From NCBI GenBank assembly GCA_945643635.1, contig CALZFC010000019.1, forward strand, positions 1,384,501 through 1,448,500: a stretch of 64,000 bases of DNA. The letters are read 5' to 3'. Under the pieces are notes generated by a model. That model made no database searches. It was not told the DNA's origin and worked only from the letters and a program-made list of their open reading frames with translations. This document shows positions 36,932-48,143 of the stretch, one piece after another (positions within the stretch are counted from its first letter, which is position 1; each line of letters begins with the position of its first letter). The stretch comes from Allodiplogaster sudhausi (lineage: Eukaryota > Nematoda > Chromadorea > Rhabditida > Diplogasteridae). The position numbers and the translations under genes are program-made.

Positions 36932-39900
36932 ATGCCTGGGAAAGGCCAGGACAGGTTTTGGCTCCGAAATTCGAGACATCTCGGCTTTGGGAGGTAAGAA
37001 CAATAGCCTTGAGTTACTAAAATTCTGTCGGATAGTACTCTAAAGTGATTTATAAAATAAATAAAAGAATCTGTTGGGTGGCTTACTTAATAATAAGTTT
37101 TCGCAGAGAACCGTCGCTAGAACAGCTCATGCGAATGGCAGATTTAGTTCGCTCTCTTGCACATCTTTCGCAACGAGAGCTTCTGTTTGAACACAAAGGT
37201 GGCTCAGTTTTTTTTATGATTAGTTGTCTGGATATTTAATTTCAGTTTCTAATTAGTTTTAGTAAGTTTTGTTCTAATTTTTGACTGCCATTATATCTTT
37301 TTACGGCTATGACAGTAAAGACTGAATGATGATTTCGTAGAGTGATTGATTCAGCTGTGAATGGCATTCACTCTGCGAGTGTCACCTTCACTGGTCTGTC
37401 GTCTAAGCCTAAGCCAGTCGAGAGCGCCATTTCCAAAGAGTATCTTTTTAATACAAGACATCAGCCGAGAATTGCAGCACTTGCTTCTGTTTAGACACGC
37501 CTTTGCACTCGCCTGCTACAAGCTGCTCAAAGCGATCTGCAGCAATCATTCTGTTCTCTCACCGAAAATTCTCTTACAAACCGTTGCATATGTCAGTTTC
37601 AATTATATGGCCTGGCATCCATAAACTCACGGCAAATATGGATGTCCCAGAGTCATGGCCACACCATTCTTGCAAGTAATCCCTTCCCCGTTAGCATCCC
37701 CCTCCTGATCGGGATGAAACTTGTTAACTCATTCTCACAATCAGCTCGAGACAGGAAATTTCTGTTTTAGATTTCCTACTTTAGAAGGCATGTTATTTAA
37801 CTTTTTTCAGGCTAAAAGTATGGAAGAGGTTGCTGTTCGGATGTTGCCTGCGTTTGACCTTTTTATGCGCACCATCGGCGATGCAAAAATCAGCGGTTCG
37901 CAGGTTTGTCTACTCTCTGTTCAATTCCAACGCGAAATTTGATCATTACTCGTCTAACTATGTGTCCGTGAAATATATCTTTTTTTTTAGAGATATTTTT
38001 TTCTATTACAATTCTTGGATGTAGCATTTTTATCGTCGATTCGAAGGAAATGTCTTTAGAAACAGCAAGTGGGACTAAAACTTGCTCAATCTAAAGCGGA
38101 CAAAGCAGTTAGTCAGTACATCGAAGAGGAACGAAGATGCAGTGATGTCAGCTAATTCAATTTTTTAAAATGTTAAATTTTAACCAACTTTAGCATTCCC
38201 ACTTTCTGAGGGAACAAAAAAGGTCAGGTCGTTCCAATTTAAACTCTTTTAAATGCAACTTGCAGTTTGTATTCAGGAGCCGCTGTCGGAAATAAGTTTA
38301 GAAGGAAGTTCCTCTGATGAAAAAGATTTAATCAGGACAACTGCATGTTCTTCTAAGAAGAAGGTATACTGACTTTTTTAATGTTCTGCAATTCAGCCAA
38401 TTTTTTTTAAGAAAAAGAAATCAAAGGACACTTCCTCATCTTCTGAAAATGAACCCGAGAAGAAGCCATCTGTCGTGAAGGTTGCTTCTTTTACCTTAAT
38501 CGTTTTGAATTTTTTGCCTTTTGTGCTAGTTGATCAACCAAATTTTTATTTTCATATACGATAAGTAAATAAAAATTAATTTAAACTTTCCTTTGAGCTT
38601 CAGACAGAACTAACGTCTTCTGAGTCAATCGATGGAGCTGCAAGACCATGTCGAGCTGTTTGCACTTCCAGAAGAAAGGTTTCAAATTAATTCAGATTTT
38701 TTTTATTTTTTTATTTTACTTCTAACCCATCAAACGGAACCGGATGTGGTTTATGTATATGTATTATCACCCTCCTCTGCCATCTCTATCTCACACTCGA
38801 GCTCTTCCTCATCGTCCCCCCCCCCTCCGTCTCTCTGCCCTCAGCTCCACTGCTTGATTATTACTGTAATCGTGTGTAGATTATTGATTCATGAATTCGT
38901 GAGAATCGTGAACTTTTCAGATTAAGATTGAAGTGCAATCTCCTCCTCCTTCGCCTTTAAGCGAGAAGACACCGGAGATTTCAACTGCTGCAATGGTTTC
39001 TAATTAATATTAATTTAGAGCGTTTTGTGAAATTTGATTTCGGTTTTGTGTATTTTTACTTGTGTTTATTTAGTCATATACGTCATAAAATTTTATATTA
39101 TAGTCTGTTAACTTATTCTGAATTGCTCAGAGCACGATGACTGAAGTTGCAAGCGCCGCTGCATCCAATGAGGAAGTTTCAGTCAAGTCAACCAAGAAGG
39201 TTCTTTTGTTAACTTGTATTTAATGTACTCTTTGAAGTTGTTCTTTTCTAATTGAAGAGAAAGAAGAAGAAGTCCTTGCCTCACCACTCAGATGAATTTG
39301 AACACCAGCCTATGAAGAAGGTTCATTTTCTTCTCTTTCTAGTGACTTTTTGGCATGTGACACCTCGTTTAGATTAAGGCGGAACCATTCTCCCCTTTGC
39401 CCGAATTCGGCGACGAAGCAGCTACTACAGATCAAGTCATTTCTAATCGTAAAGAAAAGGTGGAAAGTATGAAAAGCCTGAAAGAAAATATTGGGGAAAA
39501 GAATTATAAATCCAGAGAACATTGGATATTCGTCGTATAGCTAAACTGTAAAGAGGGCGGTTGTTATAGTAAATAGCAATTGTAGGAAGACGCCGCGGCG
39601 ACCTCAACAAGTCCACTTTCTTCCTTTACATATTCCCCTGCCGAGCACACACGCGAAGAGGAACAAGTAAGCTTTCGTCTCACTTCTTTTGTTGTAATTG
39701 TCTGCCTTATAACTAGACAATATAGTTGAACATAGGCAAAATATCAAAGTGATTAAAATCTTTGTAGCTTGCCTTGATTAATTCAGTTTTGCTTAGGCAC
39801 TATTTGCAAACGCGGTAGCATCGCAGGAGCGGTGGGCGAATTACGTGCGGATTTTACACGAAAAGTTTGAGTTTAACGGACTTTTAAACTTATTTTTTAT

Positions 39901-42900
39901 CTGATTTTCTGTGTTTTCTCTTATATAGTTTATTTAACATAACGAAGAATATTCTATGTTGATCGAGTTACAGAATTCTGCCAGCTAAGATTGCGTCCGA
40001 ACTGCCCGCTGATATTGTTTCCCGTGTCAGCTGTTGGATGGATGGTATGCATTTTTTTTCTTAAAAATTTTTTACTGACTGTTGTCGGTTAGAATGCTGA
40101 AATGCCCTATTTTTGAATAAATCGAAAAAAAAAAACTTCTAGGCGCTAATCCTCGTGTATATGCCGTTCAACTTCAAAGAAGGGCGGTGAAAAAGTGCAA
40201 GGAAGATGACAACAGGTTTAAAATCGCTATTATCTTTTCTCCTTGGCGTCATTGAAACATGTTCTTGGAAATGGACGATCAGTTTTTCCTAGAATGCTTT
40301 ACTATGAGTTTGTTTTCGTTTTTCCGTTCGATAGTTCGACGCATTTCAGGGATCCTTTTGTTGAATTTTTCGAAGCTGCGAAGAAGTCGTTTAAGAACTT
40401 TTTCCCGGACTCGTTCTTCGAGCTGTTGTTATCCTTGGTTAGTGGCATTCTATTTATTTACTTTCTCTTGTTTTATCCTATCTTGTATAACTGTACGTGC
40501 AGCCACTTACGTTTAAATGGAAAATTGAATGTTAAAATGGAAAATTGGTTCTGTTTTTTTAAATTTCGACAATAGTGGCATTGTAAGATTTCTCGATTTC
40601 CCGTGATATTATTTGATTTCAAGATTGGAAGTAATCACTACATAATTTGTGAAAGAATTCTAACGATCTTGGCCATGAAGAAATTACGTTAACTGTTTGC
40701 AGGATAACTGGGATTCTATCAGCGCTGTCCTGGAGAATCATGGAAGGAAGCTTGCAATTGACTTCCGTGACAATCAAATGGAGGTAGATTTGTGTTTTTT
40801 GTTGTTCTGGATTTTTCCCCCGATTATGCAGGTTAAAAGATGCGCCATTATTGATAATGAATCAAAGTGTCCGATTACTCTAGAAATTGCGCATTGGACG
40901 AGCCCGTTTGCTGTGTCGCTACGACGAATTGTTCTTGACGCCTGAGATTGCGGCTATCGTCAATTCAATCGCGGCCGACCCTGGAACTTTCGAGGTGAGT
41001 TGCATAATTTATACCAACTGTGGTAACAAAAGTATCATTTACATTATTTAACTTATTAAGATTTTACTTGGAATGCTTCAGTCGACCAAAAAATAAGTTT
41101 TTCATATTTTCATTTAATTTACGCCATTTGATACTGTCTCATTGACACCTTTAGCTAGCAAAATTCTTCCGTACACAAAGTCATCTTATTCTTCCGGGTG
41201 CAGACTTGTGTTCGATGTACCAACAATTTTGTATTTGCCTCCATTAATGACTTAATAGTCGTCCTCTAGAATGTCTTTTTTTAACTTCAAGGTGGACTTT
41301 AAAATATCGTTCAACAATTTGCCTTCCCATTTCTTAATTTTTAGCCCTTTGATCTCTCCTCTCCGGCAGCGGCTAGCTTCGTTTGTTTTTCCTGCTTTGT
41401 ATTTTCTGATCATTTTGGTCTACATTCACAATTAGTAAAATAATAAAAAAGAAGATTACTATCACTTTTTTTAAGAGTACGAAGCCACATCACCGCCCAG
41501 TTGAGCTGAGTGATGGCAAAGCTCCGTTTGATGATGGTATTCAGATTTTCAACTAAATAGTTTTTTGGGAAATTGTGTTTAATATCTTTGAAAGATATTA
41601 AACACAATTTTGAATCTAGAGTCTCGCTGGCGGGTGGTTCTAACGCACGGTGTGATTTCTGCGTGGTGGAGAGAAGGAGAAGCAGCCGATTGGGAGAAGG
41701 AACACGCAGAGGAAATGGAGTCGTTTTCCGCTCTCATCCATGTCCACTTCCTCAACAATGTCCAGGTTATCTTAAATAAATCGTATATAACTTGTCAATT
41801 CAAGTGTTGATGCACACAGGATAAATTGCGGCGTGCGGAGAGATAGAGAAAGAAAGATTTTCTTTTTCAGTACGCCATGTTTCCTTGTTTTAGGGGCAAC
41901 CAGAATATGAACAAAAGCTTGAAGTGCTTAAGCTTATTACGGATGCGGCCAAGATGGTTACCTAGTTTTACTATCTGCATGTGATTCTGTTTCCTATAAT
42001 CTTTCTAGTCTCAAAGGAAGAAAACACGTTTACAAACACGTCAAATGTTTCATCATTGAGGCCAAGCATTATTAAGGTGTTGGATAATTTTGGTGTCCAT
42101 TTTCGTATCACTGGCTCGACGACATCTTTACTCTCTTCTTTCAACTCTGATCTCAATCTCTGCCTCGTGCATCCCACGGATGTTCTTGACATCGACTTTG
42201 CACGGTAAACTTAAAAAAAAAGTTGCATTAAAGGAACCATCACCTGAATAGCAGTATGTTATGTTTTTATCCAAGTGGGACCGTTCCGTCTAGGAGCATC
42301 GATGGTAAAACTAGGAATTGATCCGATAGATTCTAACCAGAGATATGCGCCTCGTAAGAACCTGCGGAGCTCAGTGAACGCATAGCCATTTTATCTTTGG
42401 TCTCAGGCAGCGTTAGTAAAGTTCAGCCCATTTCAGAGATCGCCCAGATTTTCTCCAGAACTAAACTTCACTAAGATTTTGACTCTAACCCGCTCAGTTT
42501 TCCCAAGTAGTTGACAGTGGCAATTTTTCCCTTCCCTTTGGTTTTGCTAATTGCTGGATATCTCTCCGAGGTGTGAAATATAAACTTCTTTACCACTTGA
42601 TTTGACAATAGATCGAGTAAGATAGCCCCATTCAGGAGGATTTATCCAGAGCTAGTGGAGGTACTGGGGAATCGCTTCGAAGTCACTTCGAAGTCACTAT
42701 CGAATCTGCACAACGTTAGTTAGATAAGTCATTAAGCAGGGTATTCTCTAAATTTCATATCAGTTACTAATTGGTGGTTATCAATAAAATATGTTGTTGC
42801 TCTGGGTTTTTTTTCTGATTTAAAACGTTTTTAGCTTGCATTCACGGCACGCCTCGCCGACTCCTCTCTTCTGATTCCTGTCGTTATCTCTCACAACATC

Positions 42901-43953
42901 CATTGTGTTCATTACAGCCAGCTCATGGCGCTTTATGAAAGGTCTTTTTGTTTACAAATATTGACTCACTTACTCCAGTTTTAATAGGCAATTGAAACGC
43001 TCCATTTCTTAGAGATGGTGCTTATTGTTAGAGGCTGCATGTCTACTTTTCCCTACATTCCTTGAAGATCAGTGAGATCTTTAATAGAGTTGATGATCGC
43101 CTCGCTCCTCTTTGTCTCTTCATCAAGCACTGGCTTCTGCAGACGAAACACAGCAATGGGTCTCTCTTAAGTATTAACAGGTTAACAACGACTGTTTCTA
43201 ATGTTTTAATACCCTCCATCATTTATTTCAGTTAATGATTTCAGTTACCTGATGACATCCCTCCTCATCCACTTCCTCCAGTGCGGAGTCTCTCCACCAG
43301 TCTTGCCTTGTCTCCACGAATTGTACCCGATGAAACTGGCAAACGACAAGATTCTCGAGTTGGGTCCAATGGCTCCGTTCGATCCTCCGCTGCCTGGTTA
43401 GCTAATACTCTCTTCTATTTCTGTACTCATTCTTATTCTACTCTCTCTCTCTCTCTCTCTCACTCTCTCTCTCTCACCCCCCCCCCCTCTCCCAATCCAA
43501 TCTTTGCAGCCCGCGAGAATGATCAGTCGTTGTCTACCCTTCTCCTTGGCTTCTTCGACTACTTTTCAGTCTTCCGCTTTGATGAATTCTTCGTTTCCAT
43601 CCGCGCTGGCCGTCCCATTCGACTGTGAGTGTCCTATTTAATCGATTCCACTTGACATTGTTAATCGAAATGTGTCTTTTAATTCTAGATCAAACAACAA
43701 GTTGAGTCTTCCGCCGAGAAGGTGCGAAATCGTTGTTGAGGATCCATTTGATCAATGCCTGAAAATGTTCGTTTAATTTTTTTATTTGTTTTACTTTAGC
43801 GTATAATGCAATTGTTGAAATATCCATTCATTGATCTTTTTTAACTTGATTTCGTGTAGAACGTCCGTGGGCGTTGTTCCTCTTCAAAGGAAGATGATGG
43901 AAGCTGCGAAGGAGATCCGCTCTTCTTTCAACCTTTCAAATGTTCAAGTCTAA
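36932..43953 (+). CDS. TENT7: poly(A)-polymerase-fold protein with D-x-N site, helical insert and SUMO-like motifs
   Basis: About 30 exons join in phase to roughly 950 residues, and no break was seen. Order: MPGKGQDRFWLRNSRHLGFGR; helical modules (LMRMADLVRSLAHLSQREL; CYKLLKAICSNHSVLSPKIL; VRMLPAFDLFMRTI; AVSQYIEEERR); a linker of short exons with sumoylation-like IKIEV (38,921) and IKAEP (39,373); a helical insert (39,799-40,993: ALFANAVASQERWANYVRIL, SFFELLLSL, NWDSISAVLENHGRKL, CRYDELFLTPEIAAIVN); a W-rich module (SRWRVVLTHGVISAWW); palm GSTTSLLSSFNSDLNLCLVH with D-x-N; PVVISHNIH where the third Asp would be; central and PAP-associated helices; end NLSNVQV and TAA. TTACAG 9 bp before the ATG suggests trans-splicing. 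It is the reference copy for this subgroup; catalysis is doubtful. Confidence 0.82.
41570..41610. repeat. Perfect 20-bp palindrome in TENT7 intron
   Basis: AAATTGTGTTTAATATCTTT, a central G, then its exact reverse complement. The right arm resembles the homologous TENT6 intron (TTTGAAAGATATTTAAAACAC), while the left arm does not, so the left arm was probably copied from the right. Confidence 0.9.
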
Positions 43954-44195
43954 GCAAGGTGTCTTCTGCGCGTATGCAAAGGCGGCTTTACTTGTTATTT
44001 GTGAAATTTCTTGGGAAGGATGCGAGGATTCTTCATTCACGTGCTTATTCTTGTTGTCGAGGCCTTTTCTAATTTTTTTTATGCCAAGAGTGCATTGTTC
44101 ATCTTCTTATTATATGATCTTATGTAAATTTGACCTGCTAATTGTTTACATATATTTATTTAAATACTTTGTGGGAACTTTCGTATATCCTAGTT

Positions 44196-44253
<58 letters not shown>

Positions 44254-44461
44254 TCCCTCTCCCTCTATCTTTCCCTCTCCCTCTCCCTATCCTCTTCTCT
44301 CCTCTATAACACACACACACACTCTCTCTCTCCTATAGCTCTCTCTCTCTCTATTACTCTCTCTCTCTCTCTCCTGTCTCCACTATCACACGCTCTCTCT
44401 CTCTCCTCTATCACTCTCTCTTCTCTTTCTCTCTTCTATATCACACTCTCCTCTCTCTCTC

Positions 44462-44505
<44 letters not shown>

Positions 44506-45048
44506 ACGCACTCACAGTGCGTCTCTGTCTAAAAGTGGTATTCGGGGTGAGGCGTATAGAACGGTGGTGTTGTTTTTTCTGCGTCGCCAGTGTTTCCTAT
44601 TACTGAAAACCTTAGCTTAAATAATTTAGCCTTAATTTATCTAAATGTTGATGCCTTGCTGAAAGTCCTTGTTGTTAGTTTAGATACCTTCTGCTGTCGC
44701 CGTTGCATTTGCTTACAAATAGACGAGTGATTAGTAGCTGTGTATTTTTTTGCTAATAACCAAGGATTTGCTCGGTTCATTATTAGTTTGTATGAGTGAT
44801 AAAGAGGAAACGTGATATATTGAACATTCGTTCTATTTGAGCTAACCTAGTGCTTGAGATATTTCCATTTTCTGCGACGTTCTCAGTACCTTAATGTAAC
44901 TGATGATGTGTTGATCGTCAGAGATTCTTTTTTTTATTACTTCGATATTTCCCTGCAATAGACCAGAGCATGAATGCTCCTCCCCGCGAGTTCGGTTTGG
45001 TTCTGTCACAATGACCAGTTTCTGTTTATTGCATCCTTCCTGAACAAC
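43954..45048. other. TENT7 3' flank, CT block and 5' flank of truncated TENT8
   Basis: No gene. A 320-bp pyrimidine block (44,199-44,515) contains (CT)n, CCCTCT runs and a short (CA)n. From about 44,800 the sequence resembles the region before TENT6 and TENT7 (GATATATTGAACATTCG, GAGCTAACCTAGTGCTTGAG, ACCAGTTTCTGTTTA), up to the point where TENT8 is cut. Confidence 0.65.
44199..44515 (+). repeat. Compound CT/CCCTCT microsatellite
   Basis: A long imperfect pyrimidine tract with an embedded (CA)n. It lies downstream of TENT7, where the TENT6 and TENT8 3' flanks also have CT tracts. Confidence 0.9.
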
Positions 45049-47777
45049 AGTGGTGGAGAGAAGGAGAAGCAGCCGAGTGGGAGAAAGAACACGCAGAGGA
45101 AATGGAGCAGTTCTCCGCTCTCATCTATGACCACTTCCTCAACAATGTCCAGGTTTTCTTAAGGAAATAGCTTATATCTTGTCTAGTGTTGATGATTCAG
45201 ACAAATTCCCAATGTTAGCTGTGAGAGAGAAAGAAAGTTCCTCCTGTTTTATTTTTTTAGAATCGGAGAGAGTATGAACAAAAGCTCGAAGTGCTTAACT
45301 TGATTACGGATGCGGCTAAGACGGTTATCTAAATTTCCATCTTTCTTAGCGACAATACTCTTCAGAAGTTTAAATCAGAAAAGACTTTTGCAAAGATTGT
45401 CAAATGTTTCGTCATTAATTCCAAGTGCAATTAAGGTGTTGGAGAAGTTCGGCCTCCGTTTTCGTATCGCTGGCTCGACGACGTCTTTTCTGTCTGCCTT
45501 CAACTCTGATCTCAATATTTGCCTCATGCATCCCACGGATGCTCTGGACATCGACTCTGCACGGTACCGTTAAAAAAGTAGCATTAAAGGAACCGTCCCC
45601 CGAATATGCAATGTCTTATGTTTTTGGCACATGGGGACCAGTCCGTCATCCTGAGATATGGCATATAGTAGGAATCTGCGGGGCTCCCATGGCCATTTGA
45701 TCTGTAGTGGCTATATTTAGAAGTTTACTCCAAGAGTATTTCACTTGGCTCTAATGGGTGCAAGGTTGTTCCGCCCTTTTTTATATGATAGAAAAAAGGC
45801 TTGATTAATTTGGTGCGGTAAATGGCAGTTTTATAATTACTCTGATTGATTCGATGGATGGTTCCTTTAAAGACTTTGATTTTACTTTTGGTTAGATATC
45901 AATCCGAGTCTAGTAACAGAACTTTCTTTGCAGCTTCATTTGACAATAGATCTTGTAAGTTATACGTATCCATTTAGGAGGGTTTATCCAGCGCTAGTGA
46001 AGGTACTGAAGAGTCGCTCCGAAATCACTTCGACGTCACGATCGATTCCACGTTGCGTTAGTTAAAAGAAGCAGGGTATTCTCTAAATTTGGTTTCAGTT
46101 AATAATTGACGATCATCAATTGTTATGAAGTTAAATTATGTTCTTTCTGATTGGACAATTAGAATGATTTTAGCTTGCATTCATGGCGCGCCTCGCAGAT
46201 TCCTCGCCGCAGATTCCTGTTGTTATCTCATGTGGCATCCAGGATGCACGCTTCAGTCAACTCATGGCGCTTTACGACGGGTCTCTTTGCTTTGACTCAC
46301 TTACTTATGTTCATAAAAAAGGCAACTGAAGTACTCATTTCTTAGAGGTACTTTCTTGATGTTTAGAGGCGAATATCTATTTAATATCTTCTTTTTATCA
46401 GTTAATTTTAAGTTTCATTGAAGATTTGTGAAATCTTTTATAGAATTGACGATCGCGTCGCACCTCTTTGTCTCTTCATCAAACACTGGCTTTTGCAGAC
46501 CACTTTCGATGGGCCTATCCAATGTATTAACAGGTTAACGATGACTATCTTCATATTCTTCTAATGTTTGAGTGCTCTCCGTCAGTTCTTTCGGGACTCT
46601 GTGAAAATAACAACGTCAACATATCAACGTTGTAAAAATTACATTTCAAATGATCATATAACAATGGACAATTGACAACGAGAGACCAATAAGGAAACAG
46701 AGCTATGCGACAAATGAGTAGCTGCCCATTATTTGGCGCCGGAAAGACGCCACCTACAAGATTAGAACAACGAGAGGTGAGTTCTTGGGTATTTCCGTAG
46801 GTGACAGCTGCTGGATATTATTGGGTCTACTTGGGCCACCTCCAGAAAAAAGATTCTTCTGGACTTTTCATACATGGTGCAGCGATATAGCCCGTGCTCA
46901 AATGCCATCTGTGTTATATTCCGGACGTCAACAGAGTCTAATAGGGATCCTATATCAGTAAAATATTTTGTCGTTGCTATTTTGATACACGCGGTCCCTT
47001 GCTTTCAGTAGATGATTTCAGTTACCTGATGACATCCCTCCTCATCCACTTCCTCCAGTGCGGAGTCTCTTCACCAGTCTTGCCTTGTCTCCACGAATTG
47101 TATCCGGACAAGCTGGCAAAGGACAAGTTTCTCGAGTTGGATCCAATGGCTCCGTTCGATCCTCCGCTGCCTGGTTAGCTATTACTCTTCTATTTCTGTA
47201 TTCGTTCTTATTCTACTCTCACACTCTCTCTCTCTCTCACTCTCTCTCTCCCGCTCTCTCACCCGCTCTCTCACCCGCTCTCTCACCCCCCTCTCCCAAT
47301 CCCATCTTTGCAGCCCGCGAGAATGATCAGTCGTTGTCTTCTCTTCTCCTTGGCTTCTTTGACTACTTCTCAACCTTCCGCTTCGATGAATTCTACATCT
47401 CCATCCGCGCTGGCCGTCCCATTCCACTGTGAGGGATTTGCTTGTTCTGTATATTTCTATGAATATTTCAGAATGGATTCAGCTTTCTTTTATTTCTAGA
47501 TCTAACAGCCAGTTGAATGTTCCACGTTCTTGCGAAATTGTGGTTGTGGATCCATTTGATGACAGTCTGAAAATGTTCGTTTAATTTAATTTTATTTTAC
47601 TTTTGTATATGCTAATTGTTGCGTACGTAAAATAACCGATCCTTAATCTTGTTTTTTTTTATTTACTTGATTTATTATAGAACCCGTCGGAATGGCGTAG
47701 TTCCTCTTCAAGAGAAGATGATGGAAGCAGCGAAGGAGATCCGCTCTTCGTTCAAACTCTCAAATGTTAAAGTCTAG
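45049..47777 (+). pseudogene. TENT8: 5'-truncated poly(A)-polymerase-fold gene
   Basis: Only the C-terminal half of a TENT7-like gene is present. The first recognisable exon begins inside the W-rich module (at the second half of SAWWREGEAAEWEKEH) directly after sequence that in the sister copies is the 5' flank. No start codon is in frame with it: the frame upstream meets a stop at about 45,011. The remaining exons are clean and in phase: KLEVLNLITDAAKT, palm GSTTSFLSAFNSDLNICLMH (D-x-N), PQIPVVISCGIQ, RVAPLCLFIKHWLLQT, YLMTSLLIHFLQCGVSSPVL, ARENDQSLSSLLLGFFDYF, and an end at NVKV with a TAG closing 47777. A 406-bp insertion lies in one intron. It is a pseudogene, or a short protein using an unseen start. 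Confidence 0.75.
46593..46998. mobile_element. 406-bp insertion in TENT8 intron, probably a mobile-element copy
   Basis: The matching TENT6 and TENT7 introns run straight from the donor to the TTCAGTTACCTG exon in 45-60 bp. Here 406 bp beginning GGGAC and ending GTCCC interrupt the pyrimidine tract. It contains a short inverted repeat (ACAACGT and ACGTTGT) near its left end and a TTGGCGCC motif at 46,733. There is no coding frame. Its class is unassigned. Confidence 0.5.
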
Positions 47778-48016
47778 GCAAGATGTCTTTGCGCGTATAC
47801 AAAGGCGGCGTTTACTTATTAATTTATGCTCTCAGCGAAGTTTCTTTGCTAAGGATGCGAGCACTCTTGTTTTCTCAATAAGGCTGTTCCCTCCAGTACT
47901 CTACGTACTCGCAGTTTGGCCAAATGTGTCAAATTTTCGGATACCCAAGCTTAATTGCCAACTCTCTCCCTCTCTGATCTCTCTCTGCCACTCTCTCTCC
48001 TATCTCTCTCTGCCAC

Positions 48017-48054
<38 letters not shown>

Positions 48055-48098
48055 GCTTTCTCTCTCTCTCTTCCTCTCTCTCTCTCTCTCTCTCTCTC

Positions 48099-48143
<45 letters not shown>

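Noticed and set aside
46733..46760. TTGGCGCC motif as a retrovirus-like primer-binding site
   Set aside because: No LTR ends, polypurine tract or coding remnants accompany it; the insertion is only 406 bp.
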